Assembly (NCBI GenBank): GCA_016720425.1
Contig: JADKKQ010000003.1
Span: 372,001-436,000, forward strand
Source: Betaproteobacteria bacterium
GTDB taxonomy: Bacteria > Pseudomonadota > Gammaproteobacteria > Burkholderiales > Casimicrobiaceae
Length of the DNA: 64,000 bases
Direction of reading: 5' to 3'
Positions 1 through 9,741 of this stretch are shown piece by piece (positions within the stretch are counted from its first letter, which is position 1; the number at the start of each line of letters is the position of its first letter). The notes beneath the pieces were generated by a model. It searched no databases. It saw nothing but the letters and a program-made list of their open reading frames with translations, and was not told the DNA's origin. Made by a program: the position numbers and the translations under genes.

Positions 1-67
1 GTGCTGCGGGCCTGCGCCGGGGCGCCCGGCCGGTGACCTGAGTCGCAGACGCAACCGGCGCATCGGC

Positions 68-73
68 GATAAT
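68..73 (+). promoter_or_regulatory. candidate -10 box upstream of the DUF302 gene
   Basis: GATAAT lies about 30 bases before the start codon in an otherwise GC-rich stretch. No convincing -35 box is visible at 16-18 bases, so this is a weak prediction. Confidence 0.3.
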
Positions 74-102
74 CCCGGTTCCGGATCACGAAAGGACGCA
101 CG

Positions 103-495
103 ATGAAGAACGGCTACGGTTTCGGCAAGGAAGTGGCACTGCCCTTCGCGCAGGCGCTCGCGCGCACCACCGAGGCGCTGGCGAAGGAGGGCTTCGGCGT
201 GCTGACCGAGATCGACGTCGCGGCCACGATGAAGAAGAAGCTCGACCTCGACCTGCCGCCGTACCGGATCCTGGGCGCCTGCAATCCGTCCTTCGCCGCC
301 AAGGCGCTGGCCGCGGAACCGTCGATCGGGCTGCTGCTGCCGTGCAACGTCGTCGTCCGCCAGGACGACGCCGGCACCGTCCACGTCGAGTTCCTGGACC
401 CGCAGCCGATGTTCCGGCTGACCGGCCGCGCCGCGGTCGAGCCGCTGGCCGACGAAGTGCGGGCGCGCCTGGCGCGCGTGATGGACGCGCTCTGA
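103..495 (+). CDS. DUF302 domain protein
   Basis: This 130-residue protein matches the DUF302 family: a compact alpha/beta fold with the hallmark pattern GFGVLTEIDV near residues 30-40 followed by LGACNPSFAAKAL and a GLLLPCNVVV strand. The molecular function of the family is not established. It has no signal peptide or membrane segment, so it should be cytoplasmic. A purine-rich ribosome site (GAAAGGA) lies just upstream of the ATG, and a -10-like GATAAT is at 68-73. It is convergent with the NUDIX gene downstream. Family assignment is confident; role unknown. Confidence 0.85.
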   Translation: MKNGYGFGKEVALPFAQALARTTEALAKEGFGVLTEIDVAATMKKKLDLDLPPYRILGACNPSFAAKALAAEPSIGLLLPCNVVVRQDDAGTVHVEFLDPQPMFRLTGRAAVEPLADEVRARLARVMDAL

Positions 496-508
496 CCCGG
501 GCGCGGCG

Positions 509-1069
509 TCAGGGAGCGCCGCCGCCGCGCGGCGGCTTGCGCTCGAGCACGCTGACGCGCAGCGGGAAGCGACCGAGCTTGCGGTCGAGGAAATACGTCC
601 GCAGCGTTCGCGCAATGGTCCGGAAGGCGAGCTCCTCCCAGGGAATCTCGTCTTCGCGGAAGAGGCGCACCTCGAGGCTCTCCGGGCCGGGGCCGAAGTC
701 GAGGTCGGCCAGCCGCGAGCGGAACATCATGTACACCTGCCCGATCTGCGCCAGGCTGATCAGCGTGTAGAGTTCGCCCAGGTGCACGCGCGCGTTCGCC
801 TCCTCCAGCGTCTCGCGCAGCGCGCCGGCCGCGACCGACTCGCCGTGCTCCAGAAACCCGGCCGGCAGCGTCCACAGCCCGTGCCGCGGCTCGATCGCGC
901 GCCGGCACAGCAGCACCTGGTCGCCCCACTCGGGCAGGCAGCCGACGACGATCTTGGGGTTGCGGTAGTGGATCGTCCCGCAGGCGGCACAGACCTGCCG
1001 CGGCAGGTTGTCGCCCTCGGGGACGCGGATTTCCATGCGGTTGCTGCCGCAGTGGCTGCAGAAATTCAT
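509..1069 (-). CDS. NUDIX hydrolase with N-terminal zinc ribbon
   Basis: A 186-residue NUDIX pyrophosphohydrolase. Residues 4-30 form a zinc ribbon (C4-x2-C7 and C27-x2-C30), as in NudC-like proteins. The Nudix box lies at about residues 71-93: G71, E77, then RE (85-86) and EE (89-90). The usual glycine near the end of the box is replaced by Asn92. The ATG at 1069 is preferred over an upstream in-frame start at 1165 because the zinc ribbon begins immediately after it. The substrate, probably a nucleoside diphosphate derivative, cannot be told from sequence. It is convergent with the DUF302 gene. Confidence 0.88.
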   Translation of the reverse strand: MNFCSHCGSNRMEIRVPEGDNLPRQVCAACGTIHYRNPKIVVGCLPEWGDQVLLCRRAIEPRHGLWTLPAGFLEHGESVAAGALRETLEEANARVHLGELYTLISLAQIGQVYMMFRSRLADLDFGPGPESLEVRLFREDEIPWEELAFRTIARTLRTYFLDRKLGRFPLRVSVLERKPPRGGGAP

Positions 1070-1200
1070 CCCCGGATTATGCGGCAGGGAAACCGCGCCC
1101 GGAAACCTTCGGCCGCCGGCGCTGTCCATGGGGTTCGGCGCGCGGTCCCCCGGGGTCGCTGCCACAGTCTGAATCCATTCACCCCCGGACCCGCACCGCG

Positions 1201-2082
1201 ATGAACCGCAGCCTGCGTCTCACCCTCCTCGCCGTCGTCGCCGCCGTTTCCCTCGGCAGCGCCGGCTGCGTCTATCTCGAGTCCAAGGAGCGCGAGCTCG
1301 TGTTCCGGCCGGTGCGTGACTACGCCCGCACGCCCGCCGATCTCGGGCTCGCGCACGAGGAGCTCTGGCTCGCGGTCCCCCGCCTCGACGGCCCGGGCGA
1401 AGAGCGCGTCCACGGCTGGTGGCTGCCGGCGGCGCGCCCGGCGGCGCCGACGCTGCTCTACCTGCACGGCGTGCGCTGGAGCCTCGGCAACAATCTCTTC
1501 CGCATCGCCCGCTGGCGCGAGCTTGGCTTCAACGTGCTGGCGATCGACTATCGCGGCTTCGGACGCAGCGACGGCGAGCTGCCCTCCGAGGCGCAGATCC
1601 AGGCCGACGCCCGCGCCGCCTGGGTCGAGGTCCGCCGGCGCGAGCCGCGCGAGGACCGGCGTTTCATCTACGGCCACTCGCTGGGCGCCGCGGTGGCACT
1701 GGAGCTCGCGGCCGGCGAGCGCGGCGCCGCCGGCGTCATCGCCGAAGCCGGCTTCACGTCGCTGCCGGACGTCGTCGCCGAGCGCAGTCTTCCCGTCGGC
1801 GCGCTGCTCACCCAGCGCTTCGACGCGCTCGACCGCGCGCGGGCGCTGACCATCCCGTCGCTGTTCATCCACGGCACCGCCGACAGCGTCGTGCCCTCGG
1901 CGATGAGCGAGCGGCTCTACGCCGCGGCCCCGACGCCGAAGCGGCTGCTGCTGATCGACGGCGGCAGCCACAGCAACTTCAGCGGCACCGGCCTGACCGA
2001 GGTGCGGCGCGCGGTCGCCGAGTTCGTCGACCTCGCGCAACTCGCCGCGCAGGGCCGCGGCGCGCCGGTGACGATGCGCTGA
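1201..2082 (+). CDS. alpha/beta hydrolase, predicted lipoprotein
   Basis: A 293-residue serine hydrolase. The N-terminus is basic then hydrophobic and ends in a lipobox-like SAGC with Cys23, suggesting a lipid-anchored envelope protein. The oxyanion strand is LYLHG, the nucleophile elbow is GHSLG, the acid lies in HGTADSVVP and the catalytic His in GGSHSNF. This is the usual order of the 'alpha/beta hydrolase of unknown function' group (COG1073). Substrate is unknown. It is convergent with orn, with only 29 bases between the stops. Confidence 0.85.
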   Translation: MNRSLRLTLLAVVAAVSLGSAGCVYLESKERELVFRPVRDYARTPADLGLAHEELWLAVPRLDGPGEERVHGWWLPAARPAAPTLLYLHGVRWSLGNNLFRIARWRELGFNVLAIDYRGFGRSDGELPSEAQIQADARAAWVEVRRREPREDRRFIYGHSLGAAVALELAAGERGAAGVIAEAGFTSLPDVVAERSLPVGALLTQRFDALDRARALTIPSLFIHGTADSVVPSAMSERLYAAAPTPKRLLLIDGGSHSNFSGTGLTEVRRAVAEFVDLAQLAAQGRGAPVTMR

Positions 2083-2111
2083 CGAGGGGCCGGCGCCGGC
2101 GGCGCACGCGC

Positions 2112-2657
2112 TCAGCGGCGGATGAAGTGCACCGCGTAGTACCGCATCTCGACGATCGACTCGTAGACGTCCGCCAGCGCCTCGTGCTTGCCCTCCTTCG
2201 GAATCCCCTTCATCAGGTCGGGCTTCCAGCGGCGGCAGAGTTCCTTCAGCGTCGAGACGTCGAGGTTGCGGTAGTGAAACCAGTCTTCGAGCGCGGGCAT
2301 CGAGCGGGCGAGGAAACGCCGGTCCTGGCAGATCGAATTGCCGCACATCGGCGAGGCCTTGGCAGGCACGTGTTCGGCCAGGAACGCGAGCGCCGCGCGC
2401 TCGACGTCGGCCTCGGTCAGCGTCGAGGCGCGGACGCGGTCGACGAGCCCCGACTTGCCGTGCGTGCTCTTGTTCCAGGCGTCCATCGCGTCGAGCACCT
2501 CGTCGGGCTGGTGCACCGCCCAGACCGGTGCTTCGGCCACGACGTTGAGCTCGCTGTCGGTGACGACCAGCGCCACCTCGATGATGCGGTCGCTGTCGGG
2601 CTTGAGGCCGGTCATCTCGAGGTCGATCCAGATCAGCCGGTTGGCGTCTTGAGGCAT
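2112..2657 (-). CDS. orn: oligoribonuclease
   Basis: A 181-residue DEDDh 3'-5' exoribonuclease that degrades 2-5 nt RNAs and pGpG to mononucleotides. Exo I has D12 and E14 in WIDLEMTGL. The central motif is MCGNSICQDRRFL, and the C-terminal KHEALADV supplies the catalytic His and last Asp. Length is typical of the family. The ATG at 2657 matches the conserved N-terminus; a longer in-frame extension upstream would run into the divergent protease gene. It is transcribed away from the M48 protease, a gene order common in betaproteobacteria. Confidence 0.95.
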   Translation of the reverse strand: MPQDANRLIWIDLEMTGLKPDSDRIIEVALVVTDSELNVVAEAPVWAVHQPDEVLDAMDAWNKSTHGKSGLVDRVRASTLTEADVERAALAFLAEHVPAKASPMCGNSICQDRRFLARSMPALEDWFHYRNLDVSTLKELCRRWKPDLMKGIPKEGKHEALADVYESIVEMRYYAVHFIRR

Positions 2658-2732
2658 GTTGAATTCGCGTAGAATCGGACGCACATTGTCCCACATCGCC
2701 CGCGCTCGCCCCGCGGCGCACCAGGATTTCGC

Positions 2733-4042
2733 GTGACCCCTGCCCTGTTCACCGCGGTGTTCGTCGCCGCCCTCGCGCTCTCGCTGTCGCTGCAGCTCTG
2801 GCTCGCGCATCGGCACGCGCGGCACGTGGCCGCGCATCGCGAGCGCGTCCCCGAGGCCTTCGCCGACCGCATCGGGCTCGCCGCGCACCAGAAGGCGGCC
2901 GACTACACGATCGCGCGCACGCGCTTCGGCGTCGTCGAGACGCTGGTCGACGCCGCGGTGCTGGTCGCGCTGACGCTGGGCGGCGGTCTCGCCGCGCTGG
3001 CGGCGGCGACCGACGCGCTGGCCTGGGGTCCGCTGGGCCAGGACCTGGCGCTGATCGTCGCGCTGGCGGTGGTCACCGGCGTCGTCGGGCTGCCCTTTTC
3101 CTGGCACCGCAGCTTCGGCATCGAGGCGCGGTTCGGATTCAACCGCAGCACCCGAGCGCTGTGGATCGCCGATCTCGCCAAGGGCGTGCTGCTCGCGGCG
3201 GTGCTCGGGTTGCCGCTGGCGGCGCTGGTGCTGTGGCTGATGCGCGTCGCCGGACCGACGTGGTGGCTGTGGACCTGGGCGGTGTGGATCGCCTTCCAGT
3301 TCCTGATCCTGCTCTCTACCCCACCGTCATCGCGCCGCTGTTCAACAAGTTCTCGCCGTTGCCGGCCGGTCCGGCGCGCGACGCGATCGAACGGCTGCTC
3401 GCCCGCTGCGGGTTCGAGAACAGGGGCCTGTTCGTCATGGACGGCTCGCGCCGCTCCAGCCACGGCAACGCGTTCTTCACCGGCTTCGGCCGCGCCAAGC
3501 GCATCGTGCTGTTCGACACGCTGCTCGCCCGACTGGGCGCCGACGAGCTCGAGGCGGTGCTCGCGCACGAGCTCGGCCACTTCCGGCTCCGGCACGTGCT
3601 GAAGCGCATGGCCTGGATGGCGGTCGCGTCGCTCGCCTTCCTGGCGCTGCTGGCGTGGCTGATGGCCTCGCCCTGGTTCTACGCCGGACTGGGCGTCGCC
3701 GCGAGCCCCGATCGGCCGGGGATCGCGCTGATCCTCTTCTTCCTGGTGCTGCCGGTGTTCACGTTCCTGCTCGGCCCGCTGTTCTCGCTCCATTCGCGCC
3801 GGCACGAGTTCGAGGCCGATGCCTTCGCCACCCGCCACGCGTCGGCGCGCGCGCTGGTCCGGGCGCTGGTGAAGCTCTACGAGGACAACGCCGCGACGCT
3901 CACGCCCGACCCGGTGCACTCGGCGTTCTACGATTCGCACCCGCCGGCGGCGGTGCGCATCGCCCGGCTGCGGGCACTGGCGCCCGCCGAGTTCGCAGCC
4001 GCGGCGGACGTGGCTGCCATGGCCACGAAGGCACTCCCGTGA
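2733..4042 (+). CDS. M48 family (Ste24-like) zinc metallopeptidase, frame broken near 3316
   Basis: An integral membrane protease of about 436 residues if the frame is repaired. The GTG start at 2733 opens a hydrophobic N-terminal half with several membrane segments and the conserved NRSTRALWIAD region. The second half, in another frame, begins at YPTVIAPLFNKFSPLP and contains the zinc site HELGH plus the third ligand region in HEFEADAFA. The two halves join at a CT-rich stretch near 3310-3325, and one missing base (or two extra) explains the break. All catalytic motifs are intact, so a sequence error is more likely than a dead gene. The TGA stop overlaps a GTG that may start phhB. Confidence 0.85.
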
Positions 4043-4165
4043 GCGCGACGGGCCGCCCCGAGCGCGAACGCCGGAGTGCGCAGCACGAAGGCACTCCCCT
4101 GAGCGCGACGGGCCGCCCCGAGCGCGAACACCGGAGTGCGCAGCACGAAGGCACTCCAGTGAGCG
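4024..4165 (+). repeat. 60 bp tandem repeat, two full copies plus a partial third
   Basis: Units at 4024-4083 and 4084-4143 differ at only two or three bases, and a 22-base partial copy follows. The period is exactly 60, so the reading frame is preserved over 20 codons. Each unit is an imperfect palindrome: arms CACTCC(n)GTG and CACCGGAGTG around a centre GGGCCGCCC. Each unit places GTGAGC or CTGAGC at the same position, which is the stop/start junction of the flanking genes. Confidence 0.9.
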
Positions 4166-4499
4166 TCGCTGCCGCGCCGACCGCCGCCGCGCTGGCCGCG
4201 CGCACGCCCAGCGCGGTGCCGCCCGTCTGTCCGACGACGAGATCCGGCGCTGTCTCGCCGTCCTGCCCGGCTGGACGCGGGTGGAAGAGCGTCTCGAGAA
4301 GACCTTCCGCTTCGCCGACTATCCGCGGACGATGGCGTTCGTCAACGCGCTCGCCTTCATCGCCGAGCGCATGGATCACCACCCCGACCTGTCCGTCCAC
4401 CACGACCGCTGCGTGGTCGCACTGTCGACGCACGACGCCGGCGGCATCACCGCCAACGACTGCATCTTCGCCGCCAGGGTCGAGCGACTTTGGGCGTGA
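4159..4499 (+). CDS. phhB: 4a-hydroxytetrahydrobiopterin dehydratase (PhhB/PCD family), frame broken near 4200
   Basis: The enzyme dehydrates the 4a-carbinolamine made by aromatic amino acid hydroxylases. The C-terminal three quarters read LSDDEIRRCL, then a conserved core with HHPDLSVHHDR and STHDAGGIT, the signature histidines of the family. In this frame there is no start except an internal GTG at 4281, which would remove the first helix. The expected N-terminus (AAALAAR) is encoded from GTG 4159 in a neighbouring frame, so one missing base near 4200 is likely. The stop overlaps the rsgA start as GTGA. No phenylalanine hydroxylase gene is in the window. Confidence 0.75.
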
Positions 4500-5428
4500 A
4501 GCGCACCGCGCACGAGTCCGTGCCGCCGCCGGCGGCCGGGCCGTTCGAGGGTCGGGTCGTCGCCGCGCACCGGCGGCACTTCCTGGTCGCCCTCGGCACC
4601 GAGGCGCCGCTCGCCTGCGTGCTCCGGGGCCGCAGCGCGACCTTGGCCTGCGGCGACCAGGTGCAGGTCTCGCGGATCGCCGGCGGCGGCGTGATCGAAG
4701 CGGTGCTGCCGCGCCGGACGCTGCTCTACCGCTCCGACGCGTTCAAGGAAAAGCTGATCGCCGCCAACGTCGACCAGATCGTCGGCGTGGTGGCGCCGGA
4801 CCTGTCGCTCGACGAGGAACTCGTCCAGCGCTGGAGCGTCGCGGCGTCGGCGCTGGATTGCCGCTTCGTCGTCGCCGCCAACAAGTCCGACCTGCCCGGC
4901 TTCCCCGCGCTGCAGGCGCGCCTCGCGCCGCTGACGGCGCTGGGCCACGCGGTCGTTCCTGTGTCAGCCACGCGCGACATCGCGCCGCTGCTGCCGTGGC
5001 TGCGCGACCGGCACTCGGTGCTGATCGGGCAGTCGGGCATGGGCAAGTCGACGCTGCTCAACGCCGTCGCGCCGGACGCGGTCGCCCGGACCGCGGCGGT
5101 GTCGCAGGCGCTGTCCGCCGGGCGGCACACGACGACGCACTCGACGCTGTACGCGCTGCCGGCGACGCTGGGCGCGGGCTGGATCGTCGACTCGCCCGGG
5201 CTCAAGGCGTTCGGCCTCGCGCATCTCGACCCCGACGCGATCGTCGACGCCTTCGCCGAATTCCGCGCGTGTTCCGGCCACTGCCGGTTCCGCGACTGCC
5301 GCCACGACGCCGAGCCCGATTGCGCGTTCCGCGCCGCCGTCGCCGCGGGCCGCGCCGCGCCCTTCCGCCTGCAGCTGTTGCGCACGCTGGTCGCCGAGAG
5401 CGAGTCCGCCCGCCGGTCGCGGCGCTGA
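4496..5428 (+). CDS. rsgA: ribosome small subunit-dependent GTPase A
   Basis: A 310-residue circularly permuted GTPase for late 30S maturation. An OB-fold occupies about residues 15-75. The G4 motif NKSD precedes the G1 P-loop GQSGMGKST, and the G3 motif is DSPG, the order diagnostic of RsgA/YjeQ. The switch-like HTTTHSTLY is present. A C-terminal zinc finger follows with Cys/His ligands in CSGHCRFRDCRH. The GTG at 4496 is chosen because it overlaps the phhB stop; a TTG six bases earlier is possible. The gene is intact and ends just before the low-complexity tract. Confidence 0.94.
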   Translation: MKRTAHESVPPPAAGPFEGRVVAAHRRHFLVALGTEAPLACVLRGRSATLACGDQVQVSRIAGGGVIEAVLPRRTLLYRSDAFKEKLIAANVDQIVGVVAPDLSLDEELVQRWSVAASALDCRFVVAANKSDLPGFPALQARLAPLTALGHAVVPVSATRDIAPLLPWLRDRHSVLIGQSGMGKSTLLNAVAPDAVARTAAVSQALSAGRHTTTHSTLYALPATLGAGWIVDSPGLKAFGLAHLDPDAIVDAFAEFRACSGHCRFRDCRHDAEPDCAFRAAVAAGRAAPFRLQLLRTLVAESESARRSRR

Positions 5429-5448
5429 AGCCCCGTACCGGGCGGCCA

Positions 5449-5637
5449 GCGGGGGGGCGGGGGGGAGGGCCCCCCGGGGGGGGGCAGGCCCTCCCCCGGG
5501 CGGGGCCGCCGCCCCCCCCCGGGGGGCCCGGGCCCCCGCGGGCCGCCGGGCGCCCCCCCGGGGGGGCCCCCCCGGGCCCCCCGGCCGGGGCCGGGGGGCC
5601 CCCGGGGGGGGGCGGCCGGGGGGGCGCCGGGGGGGTT
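5449..5637. other. extreme G/C homopolymer tract, probable sequence artefact
   Basis: About 190 bases consist almost only of runs of G and C, with just a few A or T. It separates the convergent ends of rsgA and the CobD-like gene. Nothing coding or structured is credible here. Long open frames across it exist only because stop codons need A and T. Most likely a low-quality read or misassembled patch. Confidence 0.8.
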
Positions 5638-5646
5638 TTCGCCCCC

Positions 5647-6610
5647 TCAGGGGCGCGAGGTTGGCCAGCGTCAAAAGCAGGATCAGCAGCAGCCAGAGCA
5701 GCAGCGCGCGCCAGATGAGCCCGACGCCGCTGGGCAGCATGTCCGGCAACGCCTCGTCGCCCAGTCCCAGCGTCGGCCGATAGACGGCTTCGCCCGCCAC
5801 ACCCGACCACGGACCGCCCAGCGTCACGCCCAGCGCGCCGGCGCCGCTGGCGAGCAGAATGCCGGCGGGCACCCCGCCCTCCTCGCCCGCCCAGCTGCCG
5901 GCCTGCGCCCGCCAGCAGTAGACCGCGTCCTCGAAGTCGCCGACCACGGCGAACGACAGCGCGGTCAGGCGCACCGGTATCCAGTCGAGCAGCCACAGCA
6001 CGCGCCGCGCCGGCGCGCCGAAGACGTCGAGCGCACGGGCGATCGGCGTCGTGTCCTCGCCGCGCACGTCCGCGTGCCACTCGTCGGCCAGCAGCGAGGC
6101 GGTCCGATAGAGCACCGCGCCCGCCGGGCCGGGCAGCACGGCGAACCAGAACAGCGTCGCGAACACCTGCCGGTACGAATCGACCAGGCCGCGCTCGATC
6201 GACAGCTTCGCCACCTCGTGGCTGGCGAGTTCGGCGGTCGCGCCGCCGCGCCAGGCGGAGAGCGCGCGCCGGGCGGCGCCGATGTCGCCGGCAACGAGCG
6301 CCGCCGCCACCGCGGTGTAGCCGTGGCTGAAGCGGCGGAAGCCCATCAGCAGATAGAGCAAGGCGACGTTCCACGCGAAGCCCAGCAGCGGATGCAGCAT
6401 GGACAGCAGCCAGAAGCCGCCCGCGGCCACGACGACCGGCGGACCGAGCGCCAGTGCCGCCGCCAGCATGCCCTGCTGCGCCGCGCCGCCGTTGAGCCGC
6501 CGCTCGATCCCGCGCACGAAGCGGACGAACGCCCGCTCGAGCGCCGCGCGCCAGCGGAACGCCTGCCACTGCTCCAGCGCCAGCGCCGCCAGGATGGCCA
6601 GGAAGTTCAT
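5647..6610 (-). CDS. CobD/CbiB-like membrane protein, C-terminal end uncertain
   Basis: The protein begins MNFLAILAALALEQWQ and has several hydrophobic segments, including residues about 55-75, the GFAWNVALLYLLMGFRRFSHGY region, and a final helix rich in LLLWLLLILLLTLANLA. These match the CobD/CbiB-AmpE-like family, usually annotated as cobalamin biosynthesis protein; a true role in cobalamin assembly is unproven. The last membrane helix ends where the G/C tract begins. A TGA lies at 5647-5649 in a neighbouring frame inside GCCCCTGAGGGGC, so the real stop is probably there. The uninterrupted frame otherwise runs antisense through rsgA, which I reject. Confidence 0.75.
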
Positions 6611-6614
6611 CGCC

Positions 6615-7163
6615 TCATTGCCCCCGCAGCATTTCCTTGCTGATTGCCCTGAACAGCGGCGTGCCGGCCTCTTTCAGCCACTCGAAAACCGCCATCTCGC
6701 GGGTGATGATGCGCGCGCCTTCCTGGCGCATCCGCGCCAGCGCCAGGTCGCGGTCGGCGGGCCGGCGCGAGCCGACGGCGTCGGCCACGACGTAGACCTC
6801 GCGGCCATCCTCGATCAGCTCCAGTGCGGTCTGCAGCACGCAGACGTGGGTCTCGATGCCGGCGACGACGACCTGCGCCCGGTCGGTGCCGGGCAGGCCC
6901 GGCAGGCAGCCCGCCGCGACGCAGGAGAAGTGATTCTTGGTGCCGACGGCAGCGTCGGGCAGCAGCGCGCGGATCGCTTCGTCCAGCGGCCCCAGGCCCT
7001 GCGGGTACTGCTCGGTCGCGGCCACCGGGACGCCCACCCTCTGCGCCGCGCGCACCAGCCAGGCGACGTTGGCGGCGACCGTCGCGTGATCGTGGATCGC
7101 CGGCAGCAGTTTCTTCTGCACGTCGATGACGAGCACGGTCGAGCGTAGGGGGTCGAGCAGCAT
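6615..7163 (-). CDS. isochorismatase-family cysteine hydrolase
   Basis: A 182-residue protein with the complete Asp-Lys-Cys triad of the isochorismatase-like fold: D14 in VIDVQ, the Lys in GTKNHFSC, and the nucleophilic Cys in GIETHVCV. The cis-peptide region precedes the Cys as expected. It resembles the YcaC/nicotinamidase-like group, and the actual amide or ester substrate is unknown. The stop is 4 bases before the CobD-like gene start on the same strand, so they are probably co-transcribed. Confidence 0.87.
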   Translation of the reverse strand: MLLDPLRSTVLVIDVQKKLLPAIHDHATVAANVAWLVRAAQRVGVPVAATEQYPQGLGPLDEAIRALLPDAAVGTKNHFSCVAAGCLPGLPGTDRAQVVVAGIETHVCVLQTALELIEDGREVYVVADAVGSRRPADRDLALARMRQEGARIITREMAVFEWLKEAGTPLFRAISKEMLRGQ

Positions 7164-7229
7164 GGCGGGCGGTCCGTGGTGGCAGGCGGTTGGTCGACGG
7201 CCGGAAGCGCGCGGGCGCGCCCCGGGGGT

Positions 7230-9230
<2,001 letters not shown>

Positions 9231-9260
9231 GGCGCGAGGCGTGGGTGCCGGATGCCGAGT

Positions 9261-9702
9261 CTAACGCGCGCCGGCGCCCGCCGGTCGCGTCGGCGGCCGC
9301 CTGCAGCGGTGCGACGATGACGTCGGGCAGCGGCGCGCTGCGTCCGGTCGCGAGGTCGATCCAGACGATCTTGGCCGCACCCTCGGCGACGACGCGACCG
9401 TCGCGCAGCAGGTCGTAGCTGCTGCCCACGCTGCTGCGGCCCGGGTCGCCCAGGTACATCCGCACCTCGACGTCGCCCGGATAGACCAGCGGTTCGAGGA
9501 ACGTGCAGCTCGCGTTGACGATCACCGGGCCGGTGCCCCCGTAGGCGCTGCGCTCCGGATAGAGGCCGAACAGCCACTCGATCCGCGCCTGCTCCATGTA
9601 GCGGAAGTAGACGGTGTTGTTGACGTGGCCGAGCGCGTCCATGTCGCCCCAGCGGATCGGCTGGCGGGAGGTGTGGACGAGCAGGCGGTGCTTGTGCGTC
9701 AT
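9261..9702 (-). CDS. YbgC/FadM-like hotdog acyl-CoA thioesterase, last codons uncertain
   Basis: The N-terminal motif IRWGDMDALGHVNNTVYFRYMEQAR (read in two parts: IRWGDMDALGHVNNT and YFRYMEQAR) is the catalytic region of 4-hydroxybenzoyl-CoA-type thioesterases, with the active-site Asp in GDMDALGH. The central VNASCTFLEPLVYPGDVEV and AAKIVWIDLATGRSAPLPD complete one hotdog domain of about 145 residues. The frame has no stop at the expected end. A TAG at 9261-9263 is in the next frame, so a small indel in the last ten codons is likely. It probably hydrolyses short or branched acyl-CoAs. Confidence 0.82.
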
Positions 9703-9741
9703 GGCTTTCCTCGGCGTCGGCGGGTGGCGGCGATGCGCGGT

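Noticed and set aside
1..36. C-terminal tail of an upstream gene ending at TGA 34-36
   Set aside because: Eleven codons give no recognisable sequence; cannot be supported.
1066..2721. Long open frame on the minus strand (551 codons) opposite the lipoprotein hydrolase
   Set aside because: Arg/Ala/Gly-rich shadow translation with no family resemblance; it overlaps real genes in other frames. High GC leaves few stop codons.
4024..4165. CRISPR array
   Set aside because: Only two full units, directly adjacent, with no unique spacers and no cas genes.
4964..5646. Extension of the CobD-like protein through the G/C tract into antisense rsgA
   Set aside because: The extension is Pro/Arg/Gly nonsense and overlaps an intact rsgA; the true stop is more likely at 5647-5649.
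5640..5656. Rho-independent terminator GCCCC-TGA-GGGGC with TTTT on the plus strand
   Set aside because: The T-run precedes the stem on the plus strand, and on the minus strand it gives A. Its base sequence borders the corrupt tract, so it cannot be trusted.
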